Below are positions 22,695 through 34,690 of a stretch of DNA of 64,000 bases, piece after piece (the stretch's first letter is position 1; every line of letters begins with the position of its first letter). Origin of the DNA: Calliphora vicina. Taxonomy: Eukaryota; Arthropoda; Insecta; Diptera; Calliphoridae. The stretch covers positions 24,401,167-24,465,166 of the forward strand of contig NC_088780.1 in the NCBI RefSeq assembly GCF_958450345.1. The letters run 5' to 3'. A model generated the notes under the pieces. The model searched no databases. It was not told the DNA's origin and saw nothing but the letters and a program-made list of their open reading frames with translations. The translations under genes and the position numbers were made by a program.

Positions 22695-24480
22695 CCATAT
22701 TTATGATCAAAGATCGCCCAGGTCAATCAAAAAATTTTGAAGACCAAGATTTGGAGGCATTACTCCATGAAGATTGTTGTAAAATTCAACAAGAGTAGTG
22801 TTTATAAAAAACCGACTTTTTAAAAAACCGGTTTGTCGGTTAACCGAAAATTGGCCTTTTTTAGAAAACCGGTTTTTCGGTTAACCGACATCGACAAAAC
22901 CGGTTAAACCGGTTAACCGTCATATATGTGAAGAAAGCATTAAAATGTCCAATACAGTATATACAGCTTTAAAATTTTTAGTTTTTAGTAGTCAGGAATG
23001 GTTAATATTAAATAACTATAAATATACAAAAGTGCTAAGTCCATTTTATTTTATAAAAATTTCAAAATTATTATCTCTGTCAAATGGAATTGAGTATAAA
23101 TATGTTAATAAATATATAATACTTGTTTTAATTATTGGTTTATTCATTAAATTTCAACCAAAAAATGTAAATCAATTTTTTAATTAAATATTTGACAATT
23201 TTGAAATTAATTATCACCTCGACTTTCTGATATAGATAGAAAATGTTACAAGTCCCAGACCTATAGAAGCAAACGCACTTCTTCTTAGCTGTGCTTATTT
23301 GTCATTATAAATCATACCAAATAATTAATAAAACTCAATTATCAGATTATATAAATATTTAAAATTATGGATTTTAGTCTCTCCTGTAATACTTCTGAAA
23401 AGTACTTTGTACACTAAGCTAACGATAAAATAAAATTTTAAGAACAAACCACACTAATGAAGTCAAATTGATTGAAAGAAGGTAAGCACACCAAATTTTA
23501 CTTAACGTTTGGTTTAATCATCACTAAGTTTATAATGAATCATTATTAAGATTTAGCTTAACTTCTAGAATTATGCGGAATTTAATTTTTAATAGTTTCA
23601 TTATGTGCAATTTATTCTGAAAAAGTTTTTAAAGTAAACTCATCGTCCTCTACTATTTAGAATCATTATAATTCTTAAAAATATCAATCTAAATAGGTTT
23701 GTAATGTAAATCAGCAGTATAGGTTTCAAATCACACCAATAATGTGTGTACAATGAATATAAAAAATGCACAAAACCATGAGATTTCCTAATTTTAGACC
23801 TAAATTTTAAAAACCGGTTAACCGAGTGATAAAAACCGGATAAACCGGTTAACCGAAAATCAACATTTTAAATTAACCGGTTCGCAAAAAACCGAGATTT
23901 CGAAGAAAAACCGGTTTTTCGGTTAACCGGTTAACCGGTTTATAAACACTAAACAAGAGCTTGCAAACTATTGGGAGTTACTCAAGGAGCAATTTCTGAA
24001 TGTTTGCGCGCACCAGGATTCATCCAAAAGCAGGAAAATTGTGTACCATAGACTATTATGCATGTTCGAAATGATGCTTGATCGCTATAATTGCACCGAA
24101 TTACATTCAATGAAATATTGATCCATTAAGATAACCTGAAGCCCGGCCATCTATCCGAATCCACACCAAAGCCAAATATATATGCCGTTAAGGATATTAT
24201 CTGTATTTGGTGGGAGCAAAAGGGTCCTGCTGAAATCTGAACAGACCATCACAGGGAACCTGTACCGATCACAACTAATTCGTTTGGCGCGAGCATTAGC
24301 CGAAAATTCCCTGATATGAAACCCTAATATTCCATTTTAACAACATACGGCCACATGTATCAATACAAGTTACAAAGAATTTAGAATGAAGTGGTTGAGA
24401 AATTTTACCTCACCCACTTTATAGTCTAGATTTTTAGCATTTAGTTTTTAGGTGACGGACAATTTTCATTCTTGGAAATT
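22695..24480 (+). pseudogene. mariner transposase pseudogene, copy 1, split by a hAT element
   Basis: Plus-strand mariner (DD34D) fragments: DRPGQSKNFEDQDLEALLHE and DCCKIQQE before the insertion, then after 23960 ELANYWELLKEQ-type sequence (in another frame LLGVTQGAISECLRAPGFIQ), STPKPNIYAVKDIICIWWEQ and NNIRPHVYQYKLQRI-type remains up to the HPPYS region near 24430. The first catalytic aspartate (TCDEKW in the family) reads TFNEIL. It has many stops. The insertion site CAACAAGAG|CTTGCAAA is intact in other mariner copies here (42358-42372), so the join is certain. Confidence 0.8.
22796..23951. mobile_element. hAT-like element with CGGTTAACCG repeats
   Basis: 1156 bp with inverted ends TAGTGTTTATAAA (22796-22808) and the complement (23939-23951). 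It is flanked by a perfect 8-bp target duplication AACAAGAG (22788-22795 and 23952-23959). Both subterminal zones (22810-22922 and 23808-23940) are packed with AACCGGTTAACCG motifs in both orientations; the 900-bp interior is AT-rich and has no recognisable transposase. It interrupts the mariner helix-turn-helix coding region. Non-autonomous hAT is the best reading. Confidence 0.85.
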
Positions 24481-24499
24481 TCGAAGACCTAGAAAGTGC

Positions 24500-25325
24500 A
24501 AAATAAGCGCACCCTAATGTACATACATAAATAGTTGTAGCAATTGTATTAGTGACAGTAGTAGTGTCAGTGACAGTATTGGTATTAGTAGCATATCTAC
24601 AGTAGCAGTTTCTATAAGAGTATAAGTCAAATACACAAACACAGATGACAGTGCTGATTTGGATGATTCCTCTCGTTGTTTTTTATTCTGTTACAAATTG
24701 ACATTTGATACGTGTCTCTTTAATAATACTCTAGCGTTACAGATATCATAAAAAGAAGTTAGAAAAACAATAGAAAAAGAACTATGCCATAAAAAGGAAA
24801 AACAATAAGGCATTTGCATTATGACTACCACTGTTACTAACAAAACTACATTTACTAATACTAATGATTATTACTGTTGCCTTTAATACTGTTATTACTA
24901 CTGCTACATATTATAATTTGAAGTTATGATGAAATAAAAGTTGCTAGCGGAAAATATATTGAATGATCTAAAAAGCAAATACAATAGTTGTTTCATTCTA
25001 TGAACAGAAAACTAGATTATTTTGAAAACCATTTTCTGCGCAAATCTACAGAAAATGCCGTAAGCCAAAACCGTTCATGGGTGGTGAAAACCCACTTCCT
25101 ACACGAGATGTATATTTCTGAAGCAGAACATGTCGGATCTAGAGCGGATGCTTGATAAAAGCTTACTATTTTTAATGATATCCACACACGTCCCTGGACC
25201 GAATGGAGCTAAATTAATGAGTATACTAATAAGGCAAATTCATTGTCAAAGTAAAATGCTTCTAATACGCACTTCAGTGTCTTTTAATTCAACTCTGTAA
25301 TCATAATCGTAGTCAAGTTAGCTAA
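24500..25325. other. Spacer with trinucleotide-rich tracts
   Basis: GTAGTAGTGTCAGTGACAG (24545-24610) and ACTACCACTGTTACTAAC to ACTACTGCTAC (24820-24910) are degenerate ACT/AGT tracts typical of fly introns. A possible transposon end, CACCCTAATGTACAT, lies near 24511. No gene recognised. Confidence 0.5.
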
Positions 25326-25760
25326 ATCTAATTTAGACCTCTTAAGTCCCCTGGGATGAATGGTATTTATCCACGCTTCCTGCAACAGGGTCGTGACGTA
25401 CCAGATCCTTGGCGAGAGGTTCAAGGGTTCCTTATACCAAAGGCTAGTGGTAAGTCTAAACAACTGCCAGAATCCTACAGTCCAATCATTTTCCAATCAT
25501 TTTGCTATCACGAATCTGTTTTCACTGTGTAGGAAGAGCGTTCCTACGAGTATTATAATCGACAGCATATTGCCGACGATATTATCAAGAGTCATTAAAT
25601 TTGACTTCGGTGGTTCATTGAAGAATATACAATAAACTTGGATCTGCCCACAAGACGGTATACGAACCTTCTGTTCTCCCGCCTTATATCTTAAGTGATC
25701 AGTGGTAAAGTAAGGACTCTGTGAAAATGTCGAAAAGATGTCATGGAGAGTCTGGTGCTT
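25326..25760 (+). pseudogene. Non-LTR reverse transcriptase fragment
   Basis: Plus strand reads SPGMNGIYPRFLQQGRDV, DPWREVQGFLIPKASGK and LPESYSPIIF. This is the N-terminal reverse transcriptase sequence SPGxDGIxPxxLQ...W..V.VVFIPKxGK...SYRPISL seen in Jockey/LOA-type LINEs. Further decayed matches (SAHKTVYE near 25640) follow. No catalytic YADD remains. It is in the opposite orientation to the LINE at 18880-21430. Confidence 0.6.
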
Positions 25761-25850
25761 ATGGGTCTTACCGATACTATTTCAGGCGCATAGAAAATAA
25801 AATAATCTAAATAAGATAGAAGCGATAGGACCAACCTTTATTCTAAACAT

Positions 25851-26732
25851 ACAGGTATGTTCTGCAAATCACATTTTATAAAAGTGGTTTGAAATCACAT
25901 AAGTGGTGTTCTGAGCACATAATTTTGTGATTTTAAAACGTTCAACAAAGTCACTAATGTTTTCAAATCACTTGGTTATTTCTGCGGCTATTGAATGGAA
26001 AATATTAAAATAAATTATTTAAATAAATTAAACAATATGTCCTTTATTAATTTTTTTATAGAATTACTTGTTTTATTAAAAAAACACCTACAATTTAATA
26101 AAAATCTAGAGACACCTTTTCTGCTGTAATAAGTTTATTTGCTTTTGTGGTTTCAGGTTTGTTTTCAGTTGTCAGCTGTTTATGATTTTCGAAAATACAT
26201 GGAAGCTTGCCGGACTAAAATTTTTTAATGTTTGTCTAAAATATGTTCAATATCTTTAAATTAAGTATAGAATTCGTCATAAAATTTATAATATTTGTTA
26301 GATTATATTATAAGTTATCAATATGCGTTAAGTTTTTTGCGCAAATTGGAAAAAAAAATGCAACAAAGTTGAAGCAAGTGGTAACCAAAAGCAATTGTGT
26401 ACTGTGGCAGCTTTACTGTTTTGTTTTCTTTTTGACATAGTGGTTGAGCTTGCAAAATTTTTATAAAATGTAGTTCCATTCTTTTTAATTCCATTAAAGA
26501 TATAACAGAAGCTCCAGGCATTTTTTTATTTTAACTTTAATATTTCTACAAAATTATTAGCAAAACAAAACATTTAAAATAAACGAATCAGCTGTTTTCT
26601 TGTGCTTTCGAAAATTTAAAATCACACCGAAAAATATAATAACAGTGTGATTTACAGAACAGGCACAAATCACATGTGTGATTTTAAAACGGTATGTGAT
26701 TTGAAATCACGTGGATTACAGAACATACCTGT
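25851..26732. mobile_element. hAT-like MITE with AAATCACA subterminal repeats
   Basis: 882 bp bounded by ACAGGTATGTTCTG and its exact complement (25851-25864; 26719-26732). Inside both ends, AAATCACA/TGTGATTT words recur in both orientations. The flanks show an imperfect direct repeat, TAAACAT versus TAAATAT, which could be a decayed 7-8 bp target duplication. The internal open frames on both strands (26243-26521) show no motif. Confidence 0.6.
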
Positions 26733-27491
26733 TAAATATGCATCCTCCTGATACAAGTAGCTTTCCTCAGACGTTTTTCCTTGCACAGTGAAGCAGAATC
26801 AAAATCGTTTGGAAATAAATCTGGCATTTCTAAACGGCTGACGTTGGCGTAGCCAAGGAGTATTCGAATTTAAATTATAAAAATGGGTCCTACAAATGCT
26901 GCAGATGTGGCGCTATGGGAGCGGAAAGTAAGGTACCTTAGACATGTAACATTTTTAAACACGTGCCAGTTCTTTGTTTCCCATCCGATTTCAAAGATTT
27001 TTATATTCTTGTAAAGTGCATCCTGCAATTCCTAAAAATTTTCAAAAATGGTATTTCTTACGATTTTTCCCATAGGGTCCACTTTTCCTTCGGGGCTGGG
27101 AAAATACTTTGGGAATAAATAGAGAACACATCAGGGTTTTCAAAGCTGCTTTCCGTTTTCTGATCCCAGCTTTGGGATATTGGAACATGTGGCCCAAAGT
27201 TGAAATTGTTATAAAAAATAATCAAATTCTGAAGGGCGTACACCAAAATTTTTTACGTAAAGATAACATACAGAAAACCATAAAATTGTTGTATGTTCTT
27301 AAGGAACGTTTTTTTAAATAAAAAAGATTTAAGTAACCTTTTCGCCCGAACAACAGCAAAAATCTACTATTTTTTTGTATTTTTATATTGAAAATCGTTT
27401 ATTTTTGGATCCGTAATTGATATTGCTCTGAAATCGTTTGTATATTAATGGTAATTTAGTTGTCTTACTAACAAAAAAATTCGAGTATATT
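26733..27491. other. Unassigned spacer
   Basis: No gene recognised. Two overlapping short frames (27058-27246 minus, 27109-27321 plus) have no motif. Somewhat less AT-rich than its surroundings, so possibly an old repeat. Confidence 0.4.
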
Positions 27492-27495
27492 TTAA

Positions 27496-29128
27496 CCCTT
27501 TGACGACGAAGAATTTTCCGCTGGAAATGTTTAGAATTTTATTTCGGATTCTTACTAGGAAAGGTGACATTAAGAGATTCCTTCTACGAGAAAAATCATG
27601 GGACATATGTGTCCCATTCGTCGTCAAAGGTAAGAATGTGGGAACAAATGCATTGAACAATTAAGACCTTTTTTCGTTTTAAAAAGTAGAGTACTGATTT
27701 ATTTACATTGCAAAAGCAATAAAATCGAACAATGGGAAAAACTGTTCCCAAATTAAAGCCGTCAAAGAATTTTTGGTTAAATTTCAGTAGAAAAAAGCCA
27801 ATCTAAATTACGTTTCGAAAGCTTATACCGACCCTGATTGCATATACGGGCAGGTTTTAAACCCAAAGATATTTTAGAAGTGTTTAATAAAGTTTGAGAG
27901 TTCGACACACTAATACATAATTCCCAAAACGAAACGTTCTTGTGAGCAGAACGGTATAATATTTACCATAAGTATAGAAGAATGAACAAATTGGCAGAAA
28001 TAAGACTGTACTGGTCTACGATGGAATATATTCAGTACCGTTTATGTCCAAGGTTATAATTTGAGACAGATTTGAAAATATCTATCAAGCTTACATTTTG
28101 CTAACAATGCTGAACAGCTAAGCCGTCGACCCATTATAACATTGAGCCTTCAAAATACGACTAGGCAGCATTTGGAAAAACTTTGACTAAAGGCAAATAA
28201 TTTTCAGTCAATAGACGAGCATATGGTAAAATTTAAGGTCTGCAGTATATGAAAGACAAATTCATAAGCTGGAGAATTATTACGAGTTTAAATTGGTTAT
28301 TTATATAAAACTGACATTGGCGAATCCGTGGTACAAGATATGATAGCAGACCTATAAAATGTTATAAATATTTCGATAACATTTCCAATAATACAATCAA
28401 TATTATTATATAAACTTATGATCAATCGAAGATCAGATTTTATGTTCGTCTGTTTTTTGATGGATGTAGCTGGCCATTATCAAACAAGATAGAATGCAGG
28501 AGTCAGGACAAAGAACTGAATTGATAGTGGAACAAACATAATTTGTTTCACATGTAAAAAACCAATATGCTTTCCTGGAACAGAAATTGTTTTGAATTTG
28601 ATCACAACTAAGTTCGATTTTGATTTAGATTTTATGAACCATTTACAGTATCTCATAATTTTAAATGAATATTTTGTGTTTTTTACTGAATTGTTTGTGT
28701 TTTCATTGTTTTTCAATTATAAAATATTAATAAAATAAAAAAATTTAAAAGAAAAATCTCCTTTATTTTTACCTTTAACGACTAATGGGACACATATGTC
28801 CCATCATATTTTCAGTTCCTCCGGAAAAGGCTAGAACCGATTCAAAATGTGTTGGTCAATAACTTTACATAAGGCATTGGTGCATCTAATACTAAAGGTT
28901 TATCCAACAGTATCAATTAGAACTCGAGATATAAGAAAAGAAATACATATTTCTGACTTTGAGAAGCCTTAAGCATAACTGAAACGACATAACCTTAGTT
29001 TTAACACGAATACCAAAGAAAACATTCGTTTTCTATCAAACAACACCGCTTAGATCAAAATCCAATAGAAATTGTGGCTGCAATGACGAAAAACGTGGGA
29101 CGTATGTGTCCCATTCGTCGTCAAAGGG
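27496..29128 (+). mobile_element. piggyBac-like element flanked by TTAA
   Basis: 1633 bp between TTAA at 27492-27495 and TTAA at 29129-29132, the hallmark piggyBac target duplication. The ends are CCCTTTGACGACGAA and its complement. Near-palindromes of the GGGACACATATGTCCC type lie next to the right end (29097-29113) and also internally (27600-27616 and 28789-28804), each beside another copy of the end sequence. This suggests two short elements or a partly duplicated end inside the outer pair. The internal plus-strand transposase remains are decayed. Confidence 0.75.
27920..28590 (+). pseudogene. piggyBac-like transposase remnant
   Basis: Plus-strand blocks: QSIDEHMVKFKG (about 28206-28241; aspartate codon 28214-28216), then QYMKDKFISWRI, then CFLMDVAGHYQTR, and TNIICFTCKKPICFPG (about 28528-28570), the cysteine-rich C-terminal zinc motif of piggyBac transposases. 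The SIDExMVxFKG block is the region of the first catalytic aspartate. The second and third acidic positions are not visible. Many stops. Confidence 0.65.
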
Positions 29129-29132
29129 TTAA

Positions 29133-30232
29133 AAAAAAGCGGACCAAGGATGGCAAATTTTTTATATTTAAATTTTCAAATGCCTATAACACGGAAATTA
29201 TAAGAGATAAATAATACACTCGAGCAGGTTTTTTGAAGATCTAGCTGAACGTTTTGCTAAAATATAAAAACCTTTCAGATGGGACAAAATTAACGTATTT
29301 CAGCAGTTTAGAAATGCCAGATTTTTTTCCAAAAAAATTTGATTCTACCCACTGTGCCTTGTTAAATATTTCTCAGGAATGTTATAAATAGAAAGGTGGT
29401 GAGAAATACAATGAACTGAAGAAAGCTTTTTTTCAATAAATCATCTAGTTCGACGACTTTGGCAAATATGCGATGCAGAGTTATTTTACACATGACAGAA
29501 TTTCTTGATTCACCTAAAACTGTGCTTCGAAAAATAGTAACACCTTCATTGAACCAATCTGTTCATACCACGCATTTTGAAATGATAATCTTACAACCAA
29601 TCGGTTGCACTTCGGAGCCTACTTTACAGTTGGTGTTGCAAAACCTCTATTGCATGTTTTCGCTAAAATCATCATAAGGTTAATGTTAACAAGAGTTAAC
29701 ACCAATAGTTGTGGCATGTTTAGGAAGTCCCACTAAAGGTCCCATTTTAAAACTTTTACTGAAATATATCTCTTCTAAAGACAAGAGATATTTTATTAAA
29801 AATTGGACTATTTAGCTGTCGAAATTAGCAGCCTGTTTTTGATTTATCTAAGTACAACAATCCTTTACTCAACAAAAATAATTATGAATTTCTAACGTTC
29901 ATTGGTTTAGTTATTCTTAAAAAATATAAACTTTCGAGGGGTTAATAAAATGAACAATCCCTGAAAAATGTCTAGTTAAAAACGATGCTGTTCATTGCAT
30001 ATAGTTACTATTGTTTGTTCACATCAAAATCATTGCAATTAATAATCATCTACGATTTATCCTTGAAAAAAAAACTCATAAACATTAAAATTATCATTGC
30101 TGCTTGTAAACTGTATGTTATAATTATTGTAACAATTGTAATCATTAATGTAACAACTACTAATTTCCACATTTATACATGTATTTCCTTATGCAGATTG
30201 TGAGCTACTAGTATTACAGAGTACTAGTAGTG
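29133..30232. other. Non-coding spacer
   Basis: No gene recognised. The open frames at 29459-29677 and 29985-30203 lack motifs. Contains simple ATCATTAATGT/ATTATTGTAAC-type sequence. Confidence 0.45.
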
Positions 30233-30234
30233 TA

Positions 30235-30660
30235 TTAGGTTGGACCATATTTTGCACTTTTTGCTTTTTCGATGCCCCAAGGTCTAAAAACTTGTCATCT
30301 AAAAACCAAAATTATCGAAAATTTTATGACAATCGGATATGTTCTCTCACTTCTAAATGTCAACGTTTGTTTACATTTTCTTTGTTAATTTAAATTTAAA
30401 GTTTTTGTTTCTTTTCAACATAGCCTCGCTTGAGCTCTATGCACTTTGTTAAACGTTTTTCCAATTTTTATTCCTTTTCAAAAATTATGAATTGTCGAGG
30501 TCATCAAAATATGTATTTTTTTAGATGCTTTCATTGTAGGAGTTAAATCCGCCGAGACATTTTTTCTGGTTTGAAAAAAAGAAATAGTCACTCGGGGCTA
30601 AATCCAGAGAATAGGGCGAATGGGAGAGCATTTCGTAGCCTGTTGAACATCCAATTGTGA
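30235..30660 (-). pseudogene. mariner transposase C-terminal fragment with 3' end
   Basis: The end TTAGGTTGGACCATATTTTG starts at 30235 after a TA (30233-30234); TTAGGTTGG is a common mariner terminus. Read on the minus strand, the adjoining sequence gives SPYSLDLAPSDYFFF (third catalytic D near 30589), KKCLGG and YFDDLDN, matching the family's C-terminus (HPPYSPDLAPSDYxLFxxLKxxLxG...YFxDL). This is a different mariner subfamily from the copies at 22.7, 42.2, 55.9 and 63.8 kb. Upstream sequence is lost. Confidence 0.7.
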
Positions 30661-32020
30661 GCAAATGCGGCTTCCTCAATCTCTCGCACTTTCAATCTCC
30701 GAACGGCCAACACTATATCGATTTTTTTTTCAACTGTTTCGGGAGTAGAGACCTCAATCACTTTTTACCATTGATATTGATGGTTCAGAGTTCCCATAAT
30801 ATTTATCTAGCTTTGCCTTTATTTGAGTTATGTTTTTTTTCTCAAAAATTAATGCTTAATGAGCACAGGAAATTAATTTTTTACGTTTTATCTTTCAGTC
30901 TTGAGGTAGTCTGCTATCAAACACAAACTAAATGACGCAGCTTGTTGAAATTTTTACAGGAGCCAACTATCGATGCCTATTGAGAAGTAAATTTCACATA
31001 TCTATTTATTTTCAGCCAAGTTTTTGATTATTGAAGTCCTTTAGTTGCTTGACAGATAGGAAATATCTTTACAAAAACTAAAATCAAGTTTTATGTTGTA
31101 GATTGTATTTGTTGTTTCCAGCTTTGAGTCAAAGTATCAATTTGATTTTTATATAAGGGCCACCCTAATGTATATGGACGTACTTCTTTACGTTGCTTGT
31201 AATACCTCTGTGAATTGTGAGATTCTGCATTATCCACTTGTAGGCAATAAAAACGAATGCATTTTACATTTGTTATTAGGAGCAGGAAAAGTAAAATGTT
31301 ATTGTTACTTTTAATTTTGAATCTCATCATTATGCAGTTTTATTCACTCTGTTCATCTTGTTTGTTTCAAATGAATTCGAGTATTCAAACTGTATTAATG
31401 ACAGAATATTGCATTTTTATTCTTTTGTCAAGTAGATTTGACATTATTAAAGGGTCCTTATGTTCATTTGGGATTTAGTGAGTATATGATCAAAAGTTTG
31501 TGTTTTGGAATGTAATTAGCCAACTTGATTGAATGTACTTTTTGAAATACATAAACATTTTTCGAAAAACTCTATTATATATGTATAAATTAATATCAAA
31601 ATCTGGATACGAAAATGTTTTCTAATCGAGTTGCACAAAGAATTCTCTATAGAGAATACATTGCACATAGGTCTAGAAATACACAATTTATGGCCAAAAG
31701 TCAAATCTTGCGATGACATTTTTGGTATTGCAATGTTGAAGTAAACACTTGAAATATACTTATTTGGACTTTTGTTTTTTGAAAAACCTACTACACTTTA
31801 AACCGCGATGAATCAAAAATAAAATATTTTTCGTAAATTAAAAAAATATATATATTCCAATAATGTTGGTACTGTGCTTATCCAACAGATTTTTTAGTTA
31901 AATAAATTATTTAGATTATAGTTGATGATATATAGTTTATATGTCAGAAGTTAAATCTTAAAAAAATTTGCTGATGTACAGAATATATTAGATATATTTT
32001 ATTCATTATTATTATTTTTA
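30661..32020. other. Non-coding spacer
   Basis: No gene recognised. A possible transposon end, GGCCACCCTAATGTATAT, lies at 31159-31176. Short frames in this stretch lack motifs. Confidence 0.45.
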
Positions 32021-32029
32021 TTTTAATAC

Positions 32030-34690
32030 AGACTTCAGTTAAGAATAAAACAAAATGTTTACAAGTGTTGAAAAAATTATCAAACAGCGAAATTAGGGCA
32101 ATATGTTAGGAGTTATTTGCAATCAATATATTTTGCCATAACTTGTCCGTTTCGTTTAAAATAGCAATTTCTTAAGATTCGTTTTGCTTCAAAAATTTAG
32201 TTTTTTTCAAAAATTTTATTTACATTCATTAAAACTTCGACTTTAATTAAGAATAAAAGAAAATCATTAAGAGTGCACAGAAAGAATTATTGCTAAAATA
32301 TTTTCAAACAATCGCCTGTCGGAAACTAATTTTATTTTCTATTAATATTTTTATAGATTCTATTAATGTTTTTGTTTGATTTTTATTTTAATACAACACT
32401 TGGGATAAAACAGCAACACAAGCAAATAAATAAGGGTGTTTGTTGTTATCAGGTGCATATTAGTCACATTGGGTAATTTCGTTTGCATGTGTGTTTTAAT
32501 GAAGTGTGGATATAATTCTCATTTGGTTAAAAATACTTTATATATAAGTAGTTTTGGTTTTGTCAAAGGCTTACAAAAATATGTGAATTGTCTGATAAAC
32601 AGATAATAGCATTGTTTAATGTTTTTATTTTCTTTACTTTTCTATTTTCTTTTTTTATTTGTAGTTTTTTTTTATTTTTATTTTCTGACATTTTTATTTT
32701 TAACAAATTTTTTTATTGGTAATATACCAATATTGTTTTAAAATATTATTTTAAACAGACAAACTTTTCACTGAATCAGTAAAACTAAGAAATTCAAGAA
32801 TATTTGTTTGAAATTGTGTGTAAATTCAAAAAACATTTTTATTCAGGTACATATTTTTTTAATTGAAAAAATATTGTTTTTTTTTTCAATTAATTTTTTT
32901 CAAAATTTTGTGTTAGAATTTACAAAATTTTGTGATAGGTCCTAATTCAAACAATATTTTGTCTGATTGGGTGAATTTCTTGATTGAATCAGAAATTTAA
33001 TTCTTTCTGTGTGTTAAAAAAACCCAAAATTAGGCAAATATGTTGGAAAATTTTTTGCAATTAAATTATTTTTTTTGTTAATAATGGACATTAAAGCAAA
33101 TTTTTACTTAAAATATTTTTTTGAATTTTTATATAGACTTTAAATAAAAACAAGTAAGAAAGTATTATATATAATACCCTACACTAAGTAAAAGAGCAAA
33201 AACATTTTTCTTTTAAAATTTCAATAACTTATATTTTTGAGTGAGTTTTGGAAGTGGGCCTTATATGGGAGCTATGACAAATTATGGACGATCACCATGA
33301 AATTAGGTCGTGTGATTTATGACTAAATTAAAGTTAACTATGTTGAATTTTGTGTGTATACCAACATTTTTAAGCGATTTATGCACGTTAAAGTGATTTT
33401 CAGAAGCGGGTCTATATGGGAGCTATAACTAATTATAGATCGATCGTAACAAAATTTGGTGACATGAATTTTGTGTATATAGAACATATTTGGAGCGGAA
33501 TTTGTGTAGATACATATATAAATTAAACATTTATGACCGATAAAGTCGAATTTTGGAAGGACATTTGTATGGGGGCTAGGTGAAATAATGGACCAATTTC
33601 AGCCAGTTTCAATAGGCTTGGTCCTTGAGCCGAAAAAATAATATATATCAAATTTCATCGAAATATCTTCAAAATTGCGACCTGTACTCTGCGCACAAGG
33701 TTTACATGGACAGCCAGTCAGCCAACCAGACGGACGGACGGACGGACATCGTTTAATCGACTCAGAAAGTGATTCTAAGTCGATCGGTATACTTTAAGGT
33801 GGGTGTTAAACTAATATTTTTGGGCGTTACAAACATCTGCACAAACGCATTATACCCTCCCCACTATGGTGGTGTAGGTATAATAAAACAAAATCGTAAT
33901 AGTGTTGAGAAAAATATAAAAAACCGAAATTAGACCAATATATTGGGAATAATTTGCAATAAATTTATTTTATCATAACTTGTCCGTTTTGATAAAAATT
34001 GCACTTTTTATAACGGCTAACTTTTTCTAAAAAATATAGTTTGAATATTTATACAGAAATGAGTATAAACAAAATCGTTAAAAGTGTTGAGAAAAATATA
34101 AAAACCCAAAATTAGACCAATATATAAGAAAATATTTGCAATTAATTTATTTTATCATGCATTACCCGTTTTGTTAAAAATTGCACTAAAAATATAGTTT
34201 GAATATTGATGCAGACTTTAAACAAAGATAAAACAATATGGTTAAAAGTGTTGAGAAAAGTATATAAACCCGAAATTAGAGCAATATGGTGGAAAATATT
34301 TGCAATCAATTTACTTTACCATAACTTGCCCGATTTATGAAAAATTAAATATTTTTAAGCAAATTATTACTCAAAAAATATATATTTTTTTGGTCATAAA
34401 CATTTTTTGGTTCTAAATTTTAATACAGACTTTAATTAAGAATAAAACGAAATATTGAAAAGTATTGAGAAAAATATTAAAAATCGAAATTAATCCAATA
34501 TATTGGGAAATATTTTCAATCAATTTATTTTACCATAACTCGACCGTTTAATACAAAATTTACATTATTTAATCTAATTATTACCTCAAAAATTTATATT
34601 TTAAGTTATAAAATTTTTTTTGATACAGACTTTAAAATAAGAATATAACGAAATCTTGAAAAGTGTTGAGTGTGAAATATTAGCACATTA
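32030..34690. repeat. Diverged tandem array, ~170-210 bp units
   Basis: The phrase TACAGACTTTAATTAAGAAT-AAAACGAAAT, then AGTGTTGAGAAAAATAT, CGAAATTAGACCAATAT, TTTGCAATCAATTTATTTTA and CATAACTTGTCCGTTT recurs in the same order from about 32030, 32245, 33130/33884, 34060, 34210, 34430 and 34625. The units are well diverged. The segment 32380-33100 is hard to align. A family B element has been inserted into one unit at 33151-33883. Confidence 0.65.
33151..33883 (-). mobile_element. DINE-like family B element, near full-length
   Basis: Starts CAAGTAAGAAAGTATTATAT, then ATACCCTACACTAAGTAAAA. It contains AGTGGGCCTTATATGGGAG and CCAGACGGACGGACGGACGG (33729-33748), and ends GGTGGTGTAGGTATAAT. ATACCCTACAC and GTGTAGGTAT form subterminal inverted repeats, and the GGAC tract is the GTCY microsatellite of DINE-1 read backwards. 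The GGTCGGGCTTGACC hairpin found in other copies is lost here. It splits a unit of the 32-34.7 kb tandem array cleanly. Confidence 0.75.
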
